From NCBI RefSeq assembly GCF_963082655.1, contig NC_081554.1, positions 44,264,291-44,328,290 of the forward strand: 64,000 bases of DNA, given 5' to 3'. Below, in pieces: positions 22,633 through 33,872 of this stretch. Below the pieces are notes generated by a model. The model worked only from the letters and a program-made list of their open reading frames with translations, ran no database searches and had not been told where the DNA came from. This stretch comes from Stomoxys calcitrans (lineage: Eukaryota > Arthropoda > Insecta > Diptera > Muscidae). The number at the start of each line of letters is the position of its first letter. Within the stretch, counting starts at the first letter, position 1. Position numbers and translations under genes: made by a program.

Positions 22633-24854
22633 TGTCGGTTTATTTGTTTGTTCCGTATAGACTCAAAAACGGCTGAACCGATTACCTTGAAATTTTCAAA
22701 GATTGTGTAGGTTGGTCCGGAAGGAAATATAGGCTATATAATTTTTTGATATAGGGAGGGGGGCGGACCATCCCCCTTACCACAAAAGTACTACCCAAAA
22801 ATAAAAGTGGACCGATCGGGACAGTATGGGATTCAAATGAAGGGAATTCAAGAGTAGAATACGAATTTCATAATGAAGGTTGGGTCCAAGTACCTGTGGG
22901 GCCGCCCCAGCTCCAAAACCCCTTAAAATAGGTGTATTTGACGATAATGACAATATGGGACTCAAATTAAAGGTATTCGGGAGTATAATACGAATATGGT
23001 CAGAAAGAAGAAACATGCTTTATAATTTGTGGATATAGGAAGGGGGTGGACCCTCCCCGTTACCCCAAAATTACCTCCCAAAATCACAAGTGGACCGATA
23101 AAAACAATATTAATATCAAATGAAAGGTATTAAAGTGTAGAATACGAATATGGTATTAAAAGTTGGGTCCAAGTACCCAGGAAGTCACCCTAACTCGAAA
23201 ATATCTAAACACAGACAAATTGGCCTTCCATATCAATATGGGGCTTAAATGAAAGGTATTCAGGAGTAGATTACGAATCTGCCATACAAAATCAGATCGA
23301 AGTGTAGGGGGTCACCCCACCCCACCCAAAAACTCGCCAAATGGGCATATGAACCATCATGATTATATGGGACTCGGTTTGTTTGTTTGCTCCGTAGAAT
23401 CAAGAAAAGGAAACATAGGTTATACAATTTTTAGATATCGGATGGTGGCTGACCCTTACCCTTACAACAAAAAACGACACCCAAATCCAAAAGAGGACTG
23501 ATGAGCACAATATGGGTATCCAATGAAAAGTATTGGAGACTGAAAAATGAAAATCATATTAAATTTCGGGTCCAAGTACCCAGCGAGCCACCCCAACCCA
23601 AAAACTCCTCTAACCAGAAATATTCGAGATTCCTACCAATATGGGACTCAAATGAAAATTAGCCGGCAGTAGAATACAAAGATGGCATAAAAAATTAGGT
23701 CCAAGTAATGGGAGGTCGCCTCACCCCCAAATACACGTAAATGGGCATATCAGCCGACCATGGCCTATATAGGAATCCAATAGAAGATATTTTGGGAGTA
23801 GGTGGCGTTCAAGTCAAGGTGGCTCTTTTCCTCCTAAAAATACATCGAATAGATTAATTGACCCATTATAGCGATATGGGACTCAAATGAAAGGTATTTG
23901 AAAGTAAAAAACGAATTTGATATCCAATTTTGGAGTACGCCTTAAATCACCCCTTAAACTGAACTTTATTTCCGACTATAGCAATAAAGAGCATATTTGA
24001 GTCGAAAATTCCCAAATACCAGATCTCGGAGATTGGTAATACGATTAGTTCGAATTTTTTTTGCACTCTAACAATCACCAAAAAAAAACTTGGTTTCTAT
24101 TGTTGGGGAAGGGTGCCGCGGGGACCGCCCAAAACCCGCCAAATGGATACGTAGACCAATCACGGCAATATAGAGCCATGTGTTTAGGGAGACGCCCCAC
24201 CCCAAAATACCTCCCTATTAAAAAAAAGCTATTTGGGATGGATGTGTATTGATTTTCCGGAAATTTATATTCATTTTCAGGACAAAGACCGTGGGGTCCA
24301 CCCCACCTTTAAGCACAACTTATTTACCGATCATGACATTATGGGACTCATATGAAATGTTTCTGAAAGCAGAGCACGAATTTTATATTTACTTTGATGG
24401 CCAAGTGGCCACCCTCGAAATATATACCAGTACAGTAATATGGGGCTCAAAAGAAAGGCATTTGGGAGTGGGGTAAAAATTTGCCCAGGAACCAGGAGCA
24501 GGGGCACACTTTTCATACATCAATGAGTGCTTTTCGATTCAAATTGAGTTTATCAACGATAATGGACATTTCTAATAGCCGAGCCCGTACGGTGTGCGCA
24601 ATGCGACACCTCTTTGGGGAGAATTTTTTAAATGACCATGCATGGCATGGTGCCTCGCAAGTGTCGCCAGAGGGGATAAACACCGCTTTAAAATTTGTCC
24701 GAAGTTCCGCCAGAATTCGAACACAGGCGTTCAGCGTCATAGGCGGACATAGGCAACAGTAGCACTATATCCACATTCAGGGCGAAGAGTCCCCATCCTA
24801 AATAGAAGTTAGAGGGTTAAAGAAGGCGCAGCGGAGCGGGCCCTGTCCAGCTAG
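22633..24854 (+). mobile_element. Helitron D copy D2 with canonical CTAG 3' end
   Basis: The 5' side begins inside the family text (TTTGTTTGTTCCGTATAGAC; the TC terminus is lost). Degenerate units follow with ATGGGACTCAAATGAAAGGT, GGCGGACC and GGGGGCGGACCATCCCCC-type text. The 3' side is GGCGCAGCGGAGCGGGCCCT, then GTCCAGCTAG ending at 24854 followed by T, the classic Helitron terminus (CTAG, host T). It is non-autonomous: no Rep/helicase is seen. It carries an internal SINE at 24474-24765. Confidence 0.8.
24474..24765 (-). mobile_element. SINE (subfamily 2) carried inside Helitron D2
   Basis: On the minus strand: B-box-like TGTTCGAATTC, body GGTGTCGCATTGCGC, and a tail ending CTGGTTCCTGGGCAAATTTT. 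It contains CATGCCATGCATGGTCATTT, which marks a subfamily different from the copy at 49305. Its borders with the Helitron are shared with the copies at 44037 and 49655. Confidence 0.85.
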
Positions 24855-24861
24855 TTATTTA

Positions 24862-25096
24862 TTGGGTTGCCCAAAAAGTAATTGCGGATTTTTTAATAGA
24901 AAGTAAATGCATTTTTAATAAAACTTAGAATGAACTTTAATCAAATATACTTTTTTTACACTTTTTTCTTAAGCAAGCTAAAAGTAACAGCTGATAACTG
25001 ACAGAAGAAAGAATGCAATTAGAGAGTCACAAGCCGTGAAAAAATTTGTCAACGCCGACTATATGAAAAATCCGCAATTACTTTTTGGGCAACCCA
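24862..25096. mobile_element. MITE with GGGTTGCCCAAAAAGTAATT termini, copy 1
   Basis: Terminal inverted repeats of about 30 bp (TTGGGTTGCCCAAAAAGTAA ... TTACTTTTTGGGCAACCCA) bound a roughly 235-bp non-coding body. The body includes CAGCTGATAACTGACAGAAG. This is a Tc1/mariner-type MITE with TA targets (seen best in copies 3 and 4). It lies 7 bp from the end of Helitron D2. Confidence 0.9.
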
Positions 25097-26444
25097 TATA
25101 TACTCAATTAGTTTCGACCTTGGCTATATGACTACTGAGCTGTGTTGTTGAGATGATATTTAACTGGATTCTTGCGATTACACACATACACCCTTTTTAT
25201 TATCAATTTCATCAGCAATTTCCTTAAAGTACATTTCACTGGCTAATATTTCATGTTGCCTGTCAAAAGTTAAAAACCTCTCTCTCCCTCTCTCTGTCGT
25301 ATGGCGAAAAAATCATGACAGCCAAAATGAGAACATTTCTGTTTTGTGTTCTCTGGATTAACATGAACATCGTTTGGAGTGTTAAAACTTCACATATATA
25401 AATTTTTTCCATAATATATTGTGACATTTGTATGTTAAGACGCCGACGAAGTACCCCGTTGGACGACGACGAAGACAGACAAATGGTCGATGAAACCAAC
25501 TCATATCATGAAATGCAACAAAAAGAATACAAAATCCAAAAACACAAATGAAATGTGAGAATATTTTGCGTATAAATTACAATTTTCTGACATAATTACG
25601 GTAAAGCAGTACGTAAATGTGATTTAAATGAGAGCCCCACACATGAGTGCAGCCACGCATGCGCACTACACAAGCACTGATGTGTAAGATTGAAATCATG
25701 CCGATGCATCGGCGAACAAAAAAACGGACTACAGCAACAGAAAAATATACCCAAATGTATGCTCGTACTTCTTGATAAAAATCATGAAATGCCAAAAGGA
25801 ATTTCAAATGTGTTGTTTCTCAGTTTGATGGCTGCCCCAAAAAATGGGTCTTTTCTGAAATAACACCTCCGACACCGGTTCCGAAAACGGTGAAACGTAT
25901 AAATAGCCAATATAAAGTATGCCTACCAAACTCAAATTAACACTCAAATGATTTATAACAAAAAAATTTAAAAAAAATAAAAACCCCGATATTCGAGTGC
26001 ATTTGCAGAAAGCAAAAGTCACCGTTGCATATCTCATATCGCAACTCTGGCCGGCTCTCTGTCGGCATTGTTTGGAATGTCTTTTGGCCATGGTTATGGT
26101 TTGCAACAACTGATGCTGCGGTTTTGGTGTAGTTAGCATTGCAAATATTACACAATTGTCATAACCATACATCAAAGTTTATAATTGAATTTTGTTGGCA
26201 AACATGTTGGGTCATATATCATCAAATTAAACTGGCAGCCACCATGAGCTATGGCATTTTTTTTTCACTAAATATCGCTTCTCTGGCTTTTTCTTTATCT
26301 TGGTGTTTTTTTTTACTGTTGGTAATTTTTCGTCTGTCGAATCTGAAATCAATCAAGAGCAATTTTTAATTCTTTATGGTAACAAAAAAAAAATCTACAG
26401 AACTAAAAGCCTAATCTCATGGAAATGTGATTTGTTAAGAAGAA
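25097..26444. other. Unassigned DNA
   Basis: It includes a CTCTCTCCCTCTCTCT tract at about 25278-25296. No conserved coding or recognised transposon is visible. Confidence 0.45.
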
Positions 26445-27610
26445 GTAAAAAGGTGCCTTGTATGGGCTAAAACCCTTAAATCGAGAGATCGGACTATATG
26501 GCAGCTATATTCAAATCTGGATCGATCTGGGCCAAATTGAAGAAGGACGTCGAAAAGCCTTACACAACTCACTGTCGCAAATTCCAGCGATATCGGACAA
26601 TAAATGCGCCTTTGATGGCCCCAAAACCTAAAACCGAGAGATCGGTCTATATGGCAGCTATATTCAAATCTGGACCGATCTAGGCCAAATTGAAGAAGGA
26701 CGTCGAAGGGCCTAACATAACTCACTGTCCATTTTTTCAGCAAAATCAGGTAATAAATATGGCTTTTGTGGGCGTAAGACCCTAAATCGGAGTATGGGTC
26801 TATATGGCAGCTATATCCAAATCTAGACCGATGTGGGCCAAATTGACGAAGGATGTCGAAGGGCCTAACACAACTCACGGTCTCAAATTTTAGCGATATC
26901 GGACAATAAATGCGCCTTTTATGGTCCCAAAACCTAAAACCGAGAGATCGGTCTATATGGCAGCTATATCCCAATCTGGACCGATGTGGGCGAAATTGAA
27001 GAGGGATGTCGAGGGGCCTAACACAACTCACTGTCCCAAATTTCAGCAAAATCTGATAATAACTGTGGCTTTTATGGGCCTAAGACCCTAAATCGGAGGA
27101 TGGGTCTATATGGCAGCTATACCCAAATCTGAACCGATCTGAGCCAAATTTACGAAGGATGTCGAAGGACCTAACGCAACTTACTGACCCAAGTTTCAGC
27201 AAAATCGGTTAATATGTGTGCCTTTTATGGGCCTAAGACCCTAAATCAGAGGATGGGTCTATATGGCAGCTAAATCCAAATCTGGACCGATCTGGGTGAA
27301 ATTGACGAAGGACGTCGAAGGTTCTAACACACCAAGACCCAAGTTTCAGCAAAATCGGATAATAAATGTGGCTTTCATGGGCCTAAGACCCTAAATCGGG
27401 CGATCGGTCTATATGGGGGTGATATTAAGATATAGTCCGATATAGCCCATCTTCGAACTTAACCTACTTATGGACATAAAAAGAATGTGTGCAAAGTTTC
27501 AGCTCAATATCTTTAATTTTAAAGACTGTAGCGTGATTTCAACAGACAGACGGACGGACATGTCTAGATTGTCGTAGATTTTTACGCTGATCAAGAATAT
27601 ATATACTCTA

Positions 27611-29156
27611 CTAGCTGATCCATTTATTTAAACCCCATATTGCCATTGGTTTAGGGGAGTTTACACGATGAGGCGTCCTCCAAACACATGGCCCAAATTA
27701 GGTTATCAAATTCGTTTTCTAATCTTAAATACCACATATTGGCATGGTCGAAAAATTTTTACCCTTTGGGGGGTGTTTTGGGGAAGGGGTGATGCCATAA
27801 ATTTTGATATCAAATTCGTATTCTACTCCCAAATATCTTTATTTGAGTCCCATTTGGGATGGTCACCAAAAAATTGCTGCTTGTGGGGTATTTTGGGAAA
27901 GGGGTAGACCCCCAGAAATACGGTCCCGAATAGACACTATAGGCCCCATAGACACTTTTCTCAAATATTGATATCAGATTCGTGCTTTACTCCCAAAGAC
28001 CTTTCATTTGAGCCCCATATTGCTATGGTCGTAAATTTGTACCCTTTGGGGGATGTTTTTTGGGAAAGGCCCCCCACCCCAAACACTTGGTCCCAAATTT
28101 GGATATCAGATTCTAATTCTACACTTAAATACCTTTTATTTAAGCCCCATATACCCATAGTCAGTAAACAAGTCTTCTGCTATCCAAATATGGGACCCAG
28201 AAACGCGGTCCCATATTTGGATATCAGATTCGTATTCTACTCGCAAATACCTTACATTTGAGTCCCATATTGCCATGATCGGTAAAATGTCCGATTTAGG
28301 GGTGTTTTGGTGGTTGGGTGGTGTTGTGGGGTTGGGATGGCCCCATACACACTTTTCCCGAACACTTTGATATCGGATTTGTGCTTTGCTCCCAAAGACC
28401 TTTCATTTGAGCCCCATGTGGCTATGGTCGTATATGTGTCCGCTTTGGGGGAGGTTTTTGGGGAGAGGCGGCCCCCCACACTTGGTCTAATATTTGGATA
28501 TCAGATTCTAATTCTACACTAAAATACCTTTTATATAAGCCCCATATTCCCATGGTCAGTAAATAAGTCCTGTTTGGGGGGTGTTTTCGGGAAAGGGTGG
28601 ACCCCCAGAAACGTGGTCCCACATTTGTATATCAGATTCGTATTTTACTCGCAAATACCTTTCATTTGAGTCCCACATTGCCATGGTCGGGAAATATATC
28701 CCATTTAGGGGTGTTTTGGGGCTTGGGGTGGTCCCCCTAGCGCTTGGTTCGACAATTGGGTATCAGGTACGTTTTCTTATCGTAAATACCTTTCATTTGA
28801 GTCCCATATTGTCGTGATGTGTCGAAATATATGTTTTGTAGGTTTTAGGGTGGGGCGGCCCCCCTAGGTACCCCATCCGAAATTTGGATACCAACATTTT
28901 ATTTTTAGGGTACTATATAAGAGCAAACATATAGTACCCTAAATCGCTTAAATCGCACCACCCATTTCCGAGATCTGGATTAGGGTAAGGGGGAGGGTCC
29001 GCCCCCCTTCAGATATCAAAAAATTTAGTACCCTATTTTCACCACGGCATCATTATGCACCATCTGGGAAAATTTCAAGAAAATCGGTTCAGCTTCTGAT
29101 TCTATAAGGAACACACTAACATACAAACAAACACCAATTGATTTTTATATATAAGA
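27611..29156 (-). mobile_element. Complete Helitron D copy D3
   Basis: On the minus strand the element starts TCTTATATATAAAAATCAAT at 29156 and ends GATCAGCTAG at 27611. It lies exactly between an A and a T of the family A host: TACTCTA at 27604-27610 and TAGGGTCGG at 29157-29165, which rejoin into normal family sequence. TC...CTAG ends and an A|T target without duplication define a Helitron. The 1546-bp body consists of degenerate units near 130 bp, with GAGTCCCATATTG at about 28144, 28262, 28539, 28670 and 28801. It has no protein coding and lacks the GC-rich 3' block of copies D2, D4 and D6. Confidence 0.9.
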
Positions 29157-29446
29157 TAGGGTCGGAAATTGATGTTTCGATGTGATACAAAAGGAATGAC
29201 AAAATGAATATACCCCCATCCTTCGGTAAAATTGCGAATTTTGCCCAGGAACAGGGGCAAACTTCTCACAATACAGTTCTTTGAGAGACTTTGTGCGGTT
29301 CGGTCGCTTTCGGATCACCAAATTGTATATTGTGCATAGTAAATTTTCTATTTTTATTACTGTTCTTTCTCTACAAGTGAAGTGCTCTCGTTGTTTTACA
29401 AAAGAGCTCTTTTTCGAAACTTGAATTGAAAAGAAGTTAAAGCAAA

Positions 29447-30625
29447 ATGCCCCGCGCTGCCAAACCTTTGGCGCGCCCAATGGGGAGAAAAACTTTAAAA
29501 AGACAAAAATGTCGTTCAGTGCCTTTAAATATTGATTTCATTGGTGCAACATCTTCATCTTATAACAGATATGATGAACTGTCCAGCGTTGAGGACATGG
29601 ATGAACCCTACGAATCTAACATAAATACGGTAGAAAGTCCGTACAAACCCCCTCCGATCGTAACTGATATTAACGTTCCACTACGAGAGATTCAGCATTT
29701 ATTGGGCAACGACTGCATCTTTAAACGTACTTCGATTGGCGTGAAAGTCTTTCCCCAAACTAAAGATAAGTTTAAATTTTGTGTCGAAGCATTAAAAGAA
29801 GCTAAAATAGAATTTCACACCTTTAATGCAAAGGAAGACAAATTATACACCACTTTTATCTACGGCTTACCACGGATAAAGACTGATGATATCATTGCCG
29901 AGTTACGCACTTATAACTTATCACCTACGTCTGTGGAAGAAGTAAAAACTCGATACAGTTCTGAAAACGACGCCGTCTACAGAGTTAAATTTGCATGCAA
30001 GTCATTTACTCCAAGCTCGTTAAATAGCATTAAGGCTATATCCAATGTCATTATTACTTGGAGAAAGCAGAGACCCAAGAATGGTAACAAGCCAACTCAG
30101 TGTTGGAACTGCTTAATGTACGGTCATGGTGGACAACACTGCAACCGTAAACCTGCATGCATGACTTGTGCCAATCACCATCCAACGAAAGATTGCCCCT
30201 TTACGCAACACAACAAGAAACCAGCAGTATTCACTTGCTTTAATTGCCGAAAGCAGGGATATGAAAGAACCGATCATTCGGCAAACGACGTAAACTGTCC
30301 ACTTCGCTCTCACTATTTGGAAGTTAGAGCAAAGGTAACCGCTGCACCTAGAAATAGAAATACGAGACCTCAACGGAATAACAACAACCACATGTCAACA
30401 CCTGCAGCCCCCGCTCGGCATACCGCAATCGGCAATGCATCCCAACAGCGTGGGAACAGTTCTTATGCTGGAGTGACACGCAATATGAACAGTGATCTCT
30501 TTGATATTGATGAGCTGTTCAACATTTTCTCATCTGCTCTTGATGAACTAAGTCATTGTACAACAAAAATTCAACAGATACAAGTAATAATGTCTCTTAT
30601 AAAGTACGCCCATGACATTCGATAA
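29447..30625 (+). CDS. Jockey ORF1, Gag-like nucleic-acid-binding protein
   Basis: This 392-residue ORF1 starts at the first ATG of the element (AAGCAAAATGCC). A PRE_C2HC-type region around residues 115-215 contains FHTFNAKEDKLYTTFIYGLP. Three CCHC knuckles follow: CWNCLMYGHGGQHC at about 218, CMTCANHHPTKDC at about 237, and a wider-spaced third (CFNC...H...C) near 265-285. The C-terminus is Asn/Gln-rich. In this family ORF1 protein binds the element RNA and forms the ribonucleoprotein for target-primed reverse transcription. It overlaps ORF2 by 14 bases in another frame, so ORF2 is probably reached by reinitiation or termination-coupled translation. No stop or frameshift is seen, so the copy is young. 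Confidence 0.93.
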   Translation: MPRAAKPLARPMGRKTLKRQKCRSVPLNIDFIGATSSSYNRYDELSSVEDMDEPYESNINTVESPYKPPPIVTDINVPLREIQHLLGNDCIFKRTSIGVKVFPQTKDKFKFCVEALKEAKIEFHTFNAKEDKLYTTFIYGLPRIKTDDIIAELRTYNLSPTSVEEVKTRYSSENDAVYRVKFACKSFTPSSLNSIKAISNVIITWRKQRPKNGNKPTQCWNCLMYGHGGQHCNRKPACMTCANHHPTKDCPFTQHNKKPAVFTCFNCRKQGYERTDHSANDVNCPLRSHYLEVRAKVTAAPRNRNTRPQRNNNNHMSTPAAPARHTAIGNASQQRGNSSYAGVTRNMNSDLFDIDELFNIFSSALDELSHCTTKIQQIQVIMSLIKYAHDIR

Positions 30626-33278
30626 CTCGTCGCAACTCAATTTACTTCACTGGAACGCTAATGGCATTACTACTTACACTCTTCAAAGACAACTAGAGAA
30701 TCTCTTAACAGCCAAAGACATACACATTGCATGCTTAAATGAAACCTTTCTCAAAGAGAATCACAAGACTTATTTTAGAAATTATTTTGTTTATCGCAAC
30801 GATAGATTAGGATGTAGAGGGGGAGGGGTAGCCCTTTTGGTTCGTAAAGGCCTTAATCATTCGCTGCTTCCAATAACAAAAACTACTATAGTTGAAAACA
30901 TATCTGTGGATATTATAATAAACAGAACACACGTTATAGTCACCTCAGCATACTCCCCCAAATTCAGCAGGAATTTTCGTAATGACATTTCAGCCTTAAC
31001 ACCATGCAGCAGGGATTTTATTGTTCTTGGTGACCTCAACGCCAAACATGTTTCATGGAATTGTCGAAATAATAACACATCTGGTCTTGTGTTGAACGAT
31101 TTGCAGCAAAATTCAAATTTCTTCGTATATTATCCTTTAAACCACACACTATACCCCCACCAAGCAAACAGACACGCATCCACTGTAGACATTGCACTAA
31201 GTAACGTTACGGTTCCACTTAGGTTGGAAACTTTGGACTACGAACTGCCGTCAGACCACCGTCCGATTGTATGCTCAATACAATGCCCGTCTATTCTTTC
31301 TAATGATTCAAATGCTCATTCGAATAAGAAAACTAATTGGAAAAGATTTAAAAATATAATAGATAGAAGCATCGGCTCATCTATGACCATATACACCAGC
31401 AAAGAGTCAATTGATCATGAAATTGAAAATTTTAAAAATCTTCTTATCTCTGCGAGGAACAATTCTACAATTTCGACTGTAGTCAATAGAAGCTGCTCCT
31501 TGCCAAATCATATCTTGCGTTTGATTGGGCAGCGAAAAAAGTATAAAAGGAAAGAACAACGCTCAAATAGTGCCCAGCAGATTCTCTTTTACAAACAATG
31601 TGTGAGTTTTCTCTCGCATTCTATAAACAAAAGAATCAACGATGAAAGAAATAGGAAATGGAGCAGCCTATTAGAAAATCTGAGACCAGGAGACAAAAAA
31701 TTTTGGAGTCTAAGTCGCTCATTAAGAGGTAAACGCCGCCAAAACATTTCCCATTTAATGGAAAATAACATTAAAGTTATCACCGACCCTGAGAAAGCGG
31801 AACTACTGGCAAAAACTTTCATTAAATCTCATACATTAACCTTAAATTATTCTGACCCAATAGATTCAACTGTGGAATCTGCCGTTGCTAATATTTTGAT
31901 TGAACCTCCAAACAGTGAGGATATAGTTCCGGCAGTTATGCCTGAAATTTCCTTTATTCTATCATCATTAAAAACTTCAAAGGCACCAGGATTTGACGAT
32001 ATATCTAACTCTATGCTAAAAAATCTTCCCATTAAAGGTGTCAAACTATTGACTAACTTATTTAACAGCTGCATTTCACTGAATTACTTTCCAAAAGATT
32101 TCAAAAAAGCTAAAATTATTCCGATTCGTAAACCGAACAAACCAATCCATAATGCCTGCAGCTACAGACCCATTAGTCTTCTGAGTAACATTGGGAAGAT
32201 ATTTGAAAAAATAATATTTAACAGACTGAGGGAATTTACTGCAATGCATAATACCATAACTGAAAAACAGTTTGGTTTTAAAAAAGGCCATAATACGGTT
32301 CATCAGGTTGGCAGAATTAAAAACAGAATTACAACAAACAAACGTTTGAAGAAATCTACAGGAGTAGTTCTATTGGACATAGAGAAAGCATTCGACACCG
32401 TGTGGCATAGGGGCCTCCTCTACAAATTACTGTCTGCAAATATTCCAAGATATATTTGGAAAATCGTCGCAGATTTTTTAACCAATAGGTCTTTTGCTGT
32501 TTCAATAAATACGAGTACCTCCTCGTTTAAGAATTTACCGGCTGGGTTACCTCAAGGCTCCATACTTTCCCCCATTCTTTACTCTCTATATACGTCTGAT
32601 TTTGTACCGCCTAGAGAGGTAGATGTTGCATACTATGCGGATGATACTGCCCTCATATCCACAAGTAAACTGACCAGTGCCTTGCTCAAGAAAATGGAAA
32701 GAAGTTTTATTGCTTGCAGTAAATATTTCTATAAATGGCGAATTAAAATTAATGATCAAAAAACGCAAAGCATAATTTTTCCATGGAACAAATCACCCAA
32801 AAGAGTCCCATCAAGACAGCTACTGTTAAACAACAACTCTATAACCATTCAGGACGAGGTTAAATATCTTGGTGTGATACTGGACAAAAAGTTAACCTTT
32901 CGGCAACATATCGAAAAGTCCTGTGAAAAGGCTGTTAAAGCCTTTAGAGCTTTATGGCCTTTGCTAAACAGACGTTCATTACTAAGTCACAAAAATAAAA
33001 ATCTGATATATAAATGCGTTATTAGACCTATCATTTCATTTGCATCACCCATTTGGTGCAAAGCTGCAAATACACACCTTAAACGTCTACAGATCATCCA
33101 AAATAAATGCTTGAAAATGATTAATAACAAACCATGGCATCACCCCACCACACATTTACATAGGGAGACTGGATATGAACTATTTTCCTCATTTATACGA
33201 AGACTCAATGAAAACTACTTCGAAAAACTATCAAATACTCCTTATGAAATACTAAGAGAGTGTAATGAAATATCTTAG
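30612..33278 (+). CDS. Jockey ORF2, apurinic-type endonuclease plus reverse transcriptase
   Basis: The 888-residue ORF2 has the usual jockey length and order. The endonuclease fills about residues 1-230, with LHWNANGI, NETF, GGGVALLV, GDLNAKH and SDHRPIV near 213. A linker follows. The reverse transcriptase runs from about 450 to 720, with SKAPGFDDI, SYRPISLLSNIGKIFEKI, LLDIEKAFDTVWH, LPAGLPQGSILSPILY, and the catalytic box YYADD near 672. There is no RNase H domain, as expected for jockey. The enzyme nicks the target and copies the element RNA in the nucleus. The ATG at 30612 lies 14 bases before the ORF1 stop, and the frame opens with the endonuclease start, which supports it. All catalytic boxes look intact. 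Confidence 0.95.
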   Translation: MTFDNSSQLNLLHWNANGITTYTLQRQLENLLTAKDIHIACLNETFLKENHKTYFRNYFVYRNDRLGCRGGGVALLVRKGLNHSLLPITKTTIVENISVDIIINRTHVIVTSAYSPKFSRNFRNDISALTPCSRDFIVLGDLNAKHVSWNCRNNNTSGLVLNDLQQNSNFFVYYPLNHTLYPHQANRHASTVDIALSNVTVPLRLETLDYELPSDHRPIVCSIQCPSILSNDSNAHSNKKTNWKRFKNIIDRSIGSSMTIYTSKESIDHEIENFKNLLISARNNSTISTVVNRSCSLPNHILRLIGQRKKYKRKEQRSNSAQQILFYKQCVSFLSHSINKRINDERNRKWSSLLENLRPGDKKFWSLSRSLRGKRRQNISHLMENNIKVITDPEKAELLAKTFIKSHTLTLNYSDPIDSTVESAVANILIEPPNSEDIVPAVMPEISFILSSLKTSKAPGFDDISNSMLKNLPIKGVKLLTNLFNSCISLNYFPKDFKKAKIIPIRKPNKPIHNACSYRPISLLSNIGKIFEKIIFNRLREFTAMHNTITEKQFGFKKGHNTVHQVGRIKNRITTNKRLKKSTGVVLLDIEKAFDTVWHRGLLYKLLSANIPRYIWKIVADFLTNRSFAVSINTSTSSFKNLPAGLPQGSILSPILYSLYTSDFVPPREVDVAYYADDTALISTSKLTSALLKKMERSFIACSKYFYKWRIKINDQKTQSIIFPWNKSPKRVPSRQLLLNNNSITIQDEVKYLGVILDKKLTFRQHIEKSCEKAVKAFRALWPLLNRRSLLSHKNKNLIYKCVIRPIISFASPIWCKAANTHLKRLQIIQNKCLKMINNKPWHHPTTHLHRETGYELFSSFIRRLNENYFEKLSNTPYEILRECNEIS

Positions 33279-33872
33279 ATAATAAACGTAATTTACCAAA
33301 CTAAAAATATAGTTAATAGATAACTATTTTATGAATAATTATCCTATACTCTATATTTTTTAATTTTGTTTGATATCTCCTTTAATAAAATTTCATATGA
33401 GGTTTTTTCGAATCCTTTTTGCCTTAAAATGATCAATTGTAAAAGTAACATAAATATTAAAGTAACTCAATTGTTGAAATATCATACTGATAAAACTCAA
33501 ACATTAGCCTATAAGTATCTTACCCTAGAGATAAAAAATGTTAATTTTGGATAAATAAAACTGAAACTGAAACTGAAAAAACTTCTCACAATATCAATGA
33601 GTGCAGGCCGATTCAAGTTTAAGCTCAATGATAAGGGGCCTCCTTTTTGTAGCCGAGTCCGAACGGCGTGCCACAGTGCGACACCTCTTTGGAGAGAAGC
33701 CTTACATGGCATAGTACCTCACTAATGTTGCCAGCATTAGGAGGGAAAAACCACCGCTGAAAATTTTTTCTGATGATCTCGCCAGGATTCGAACCCAGGC
33801 GTTGAGCGTCATAGGCGGACATGCTAACCTCTGCGCTACGGTGGCCTCCATCCTTCGGTGGCGGGTATAAAA

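Larger units (their letters stand above)
29273..33578 (+). mobile_element. Full-length jockey-type non-LTR retrotransposon
   Basis: The 4.3-kb element has a 5' UTR, two overlapping ORFs (29447-30625 and 30612-33278), and a 3' UTR of about 300 bp. It ends ATAAATAAAACTGAAACTGA followed by CTGAAA units and A residues. AAACTTCTCACAAT occurs at 29259-29272 and again at 33579-33592, a 14-bp target-site duplication inside a SINE. The first base may vary by a few because the tail is A-rich. The 5' end begins ACAGTTCTTTGAGAGACTTT. Jockey elements have an internal 5' promoter; an initiator-like CAGT lies at the very start, but this is inference. Confidence 0.95.
29228..33847 (-). mobile_element. SINE interrupted by a jockey LINE
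   Basis: The SINE tail (AAAATTGCGAATTTTGCCCA on the plus strand) lies at 29228-29272. The body and tRNA-like head continue from 33579 to 33847. The host direct repeat CCATCCTTCGGT occurs at 29216-29227 and 33848-33859, a 12-bp target-site duplication in the 3' end of family A. The head retains B box GGTTCGAATCC and A box TAGCGCAGAGG on the minus strand. Confidence 0.92.
26445..33872 (+). mobile_element. Family A element copy A3 containing three nested insertions
   Basis: The monomer array spans about 26450-27450, followed by the ACAGACAGACGGACGGACAT microsatellite and CTGATCAAGAATATATATAC up to 27610. It resumes as TAGGGTCGGAAATTGATGTT at 29157, reaches CCATCCTTCGGT at 29216-29227, and finishes GGCGGGTATAAAAA at 33860-33872. 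The interruptions are a Helitron D (27611-29156) and a SINE (29228-33847), which itself contains a jockey LINE (29273-33578). The 5' end is not seen. A 204-codon minus frame over the array (26435-27049) is not a gene. Confidence 0.85.

Noticed and set aside
26435..27049. 204-codon minus-strand ORF
   Set aside because: It is the antisense of the family A minisatellite; the same explanation applies.
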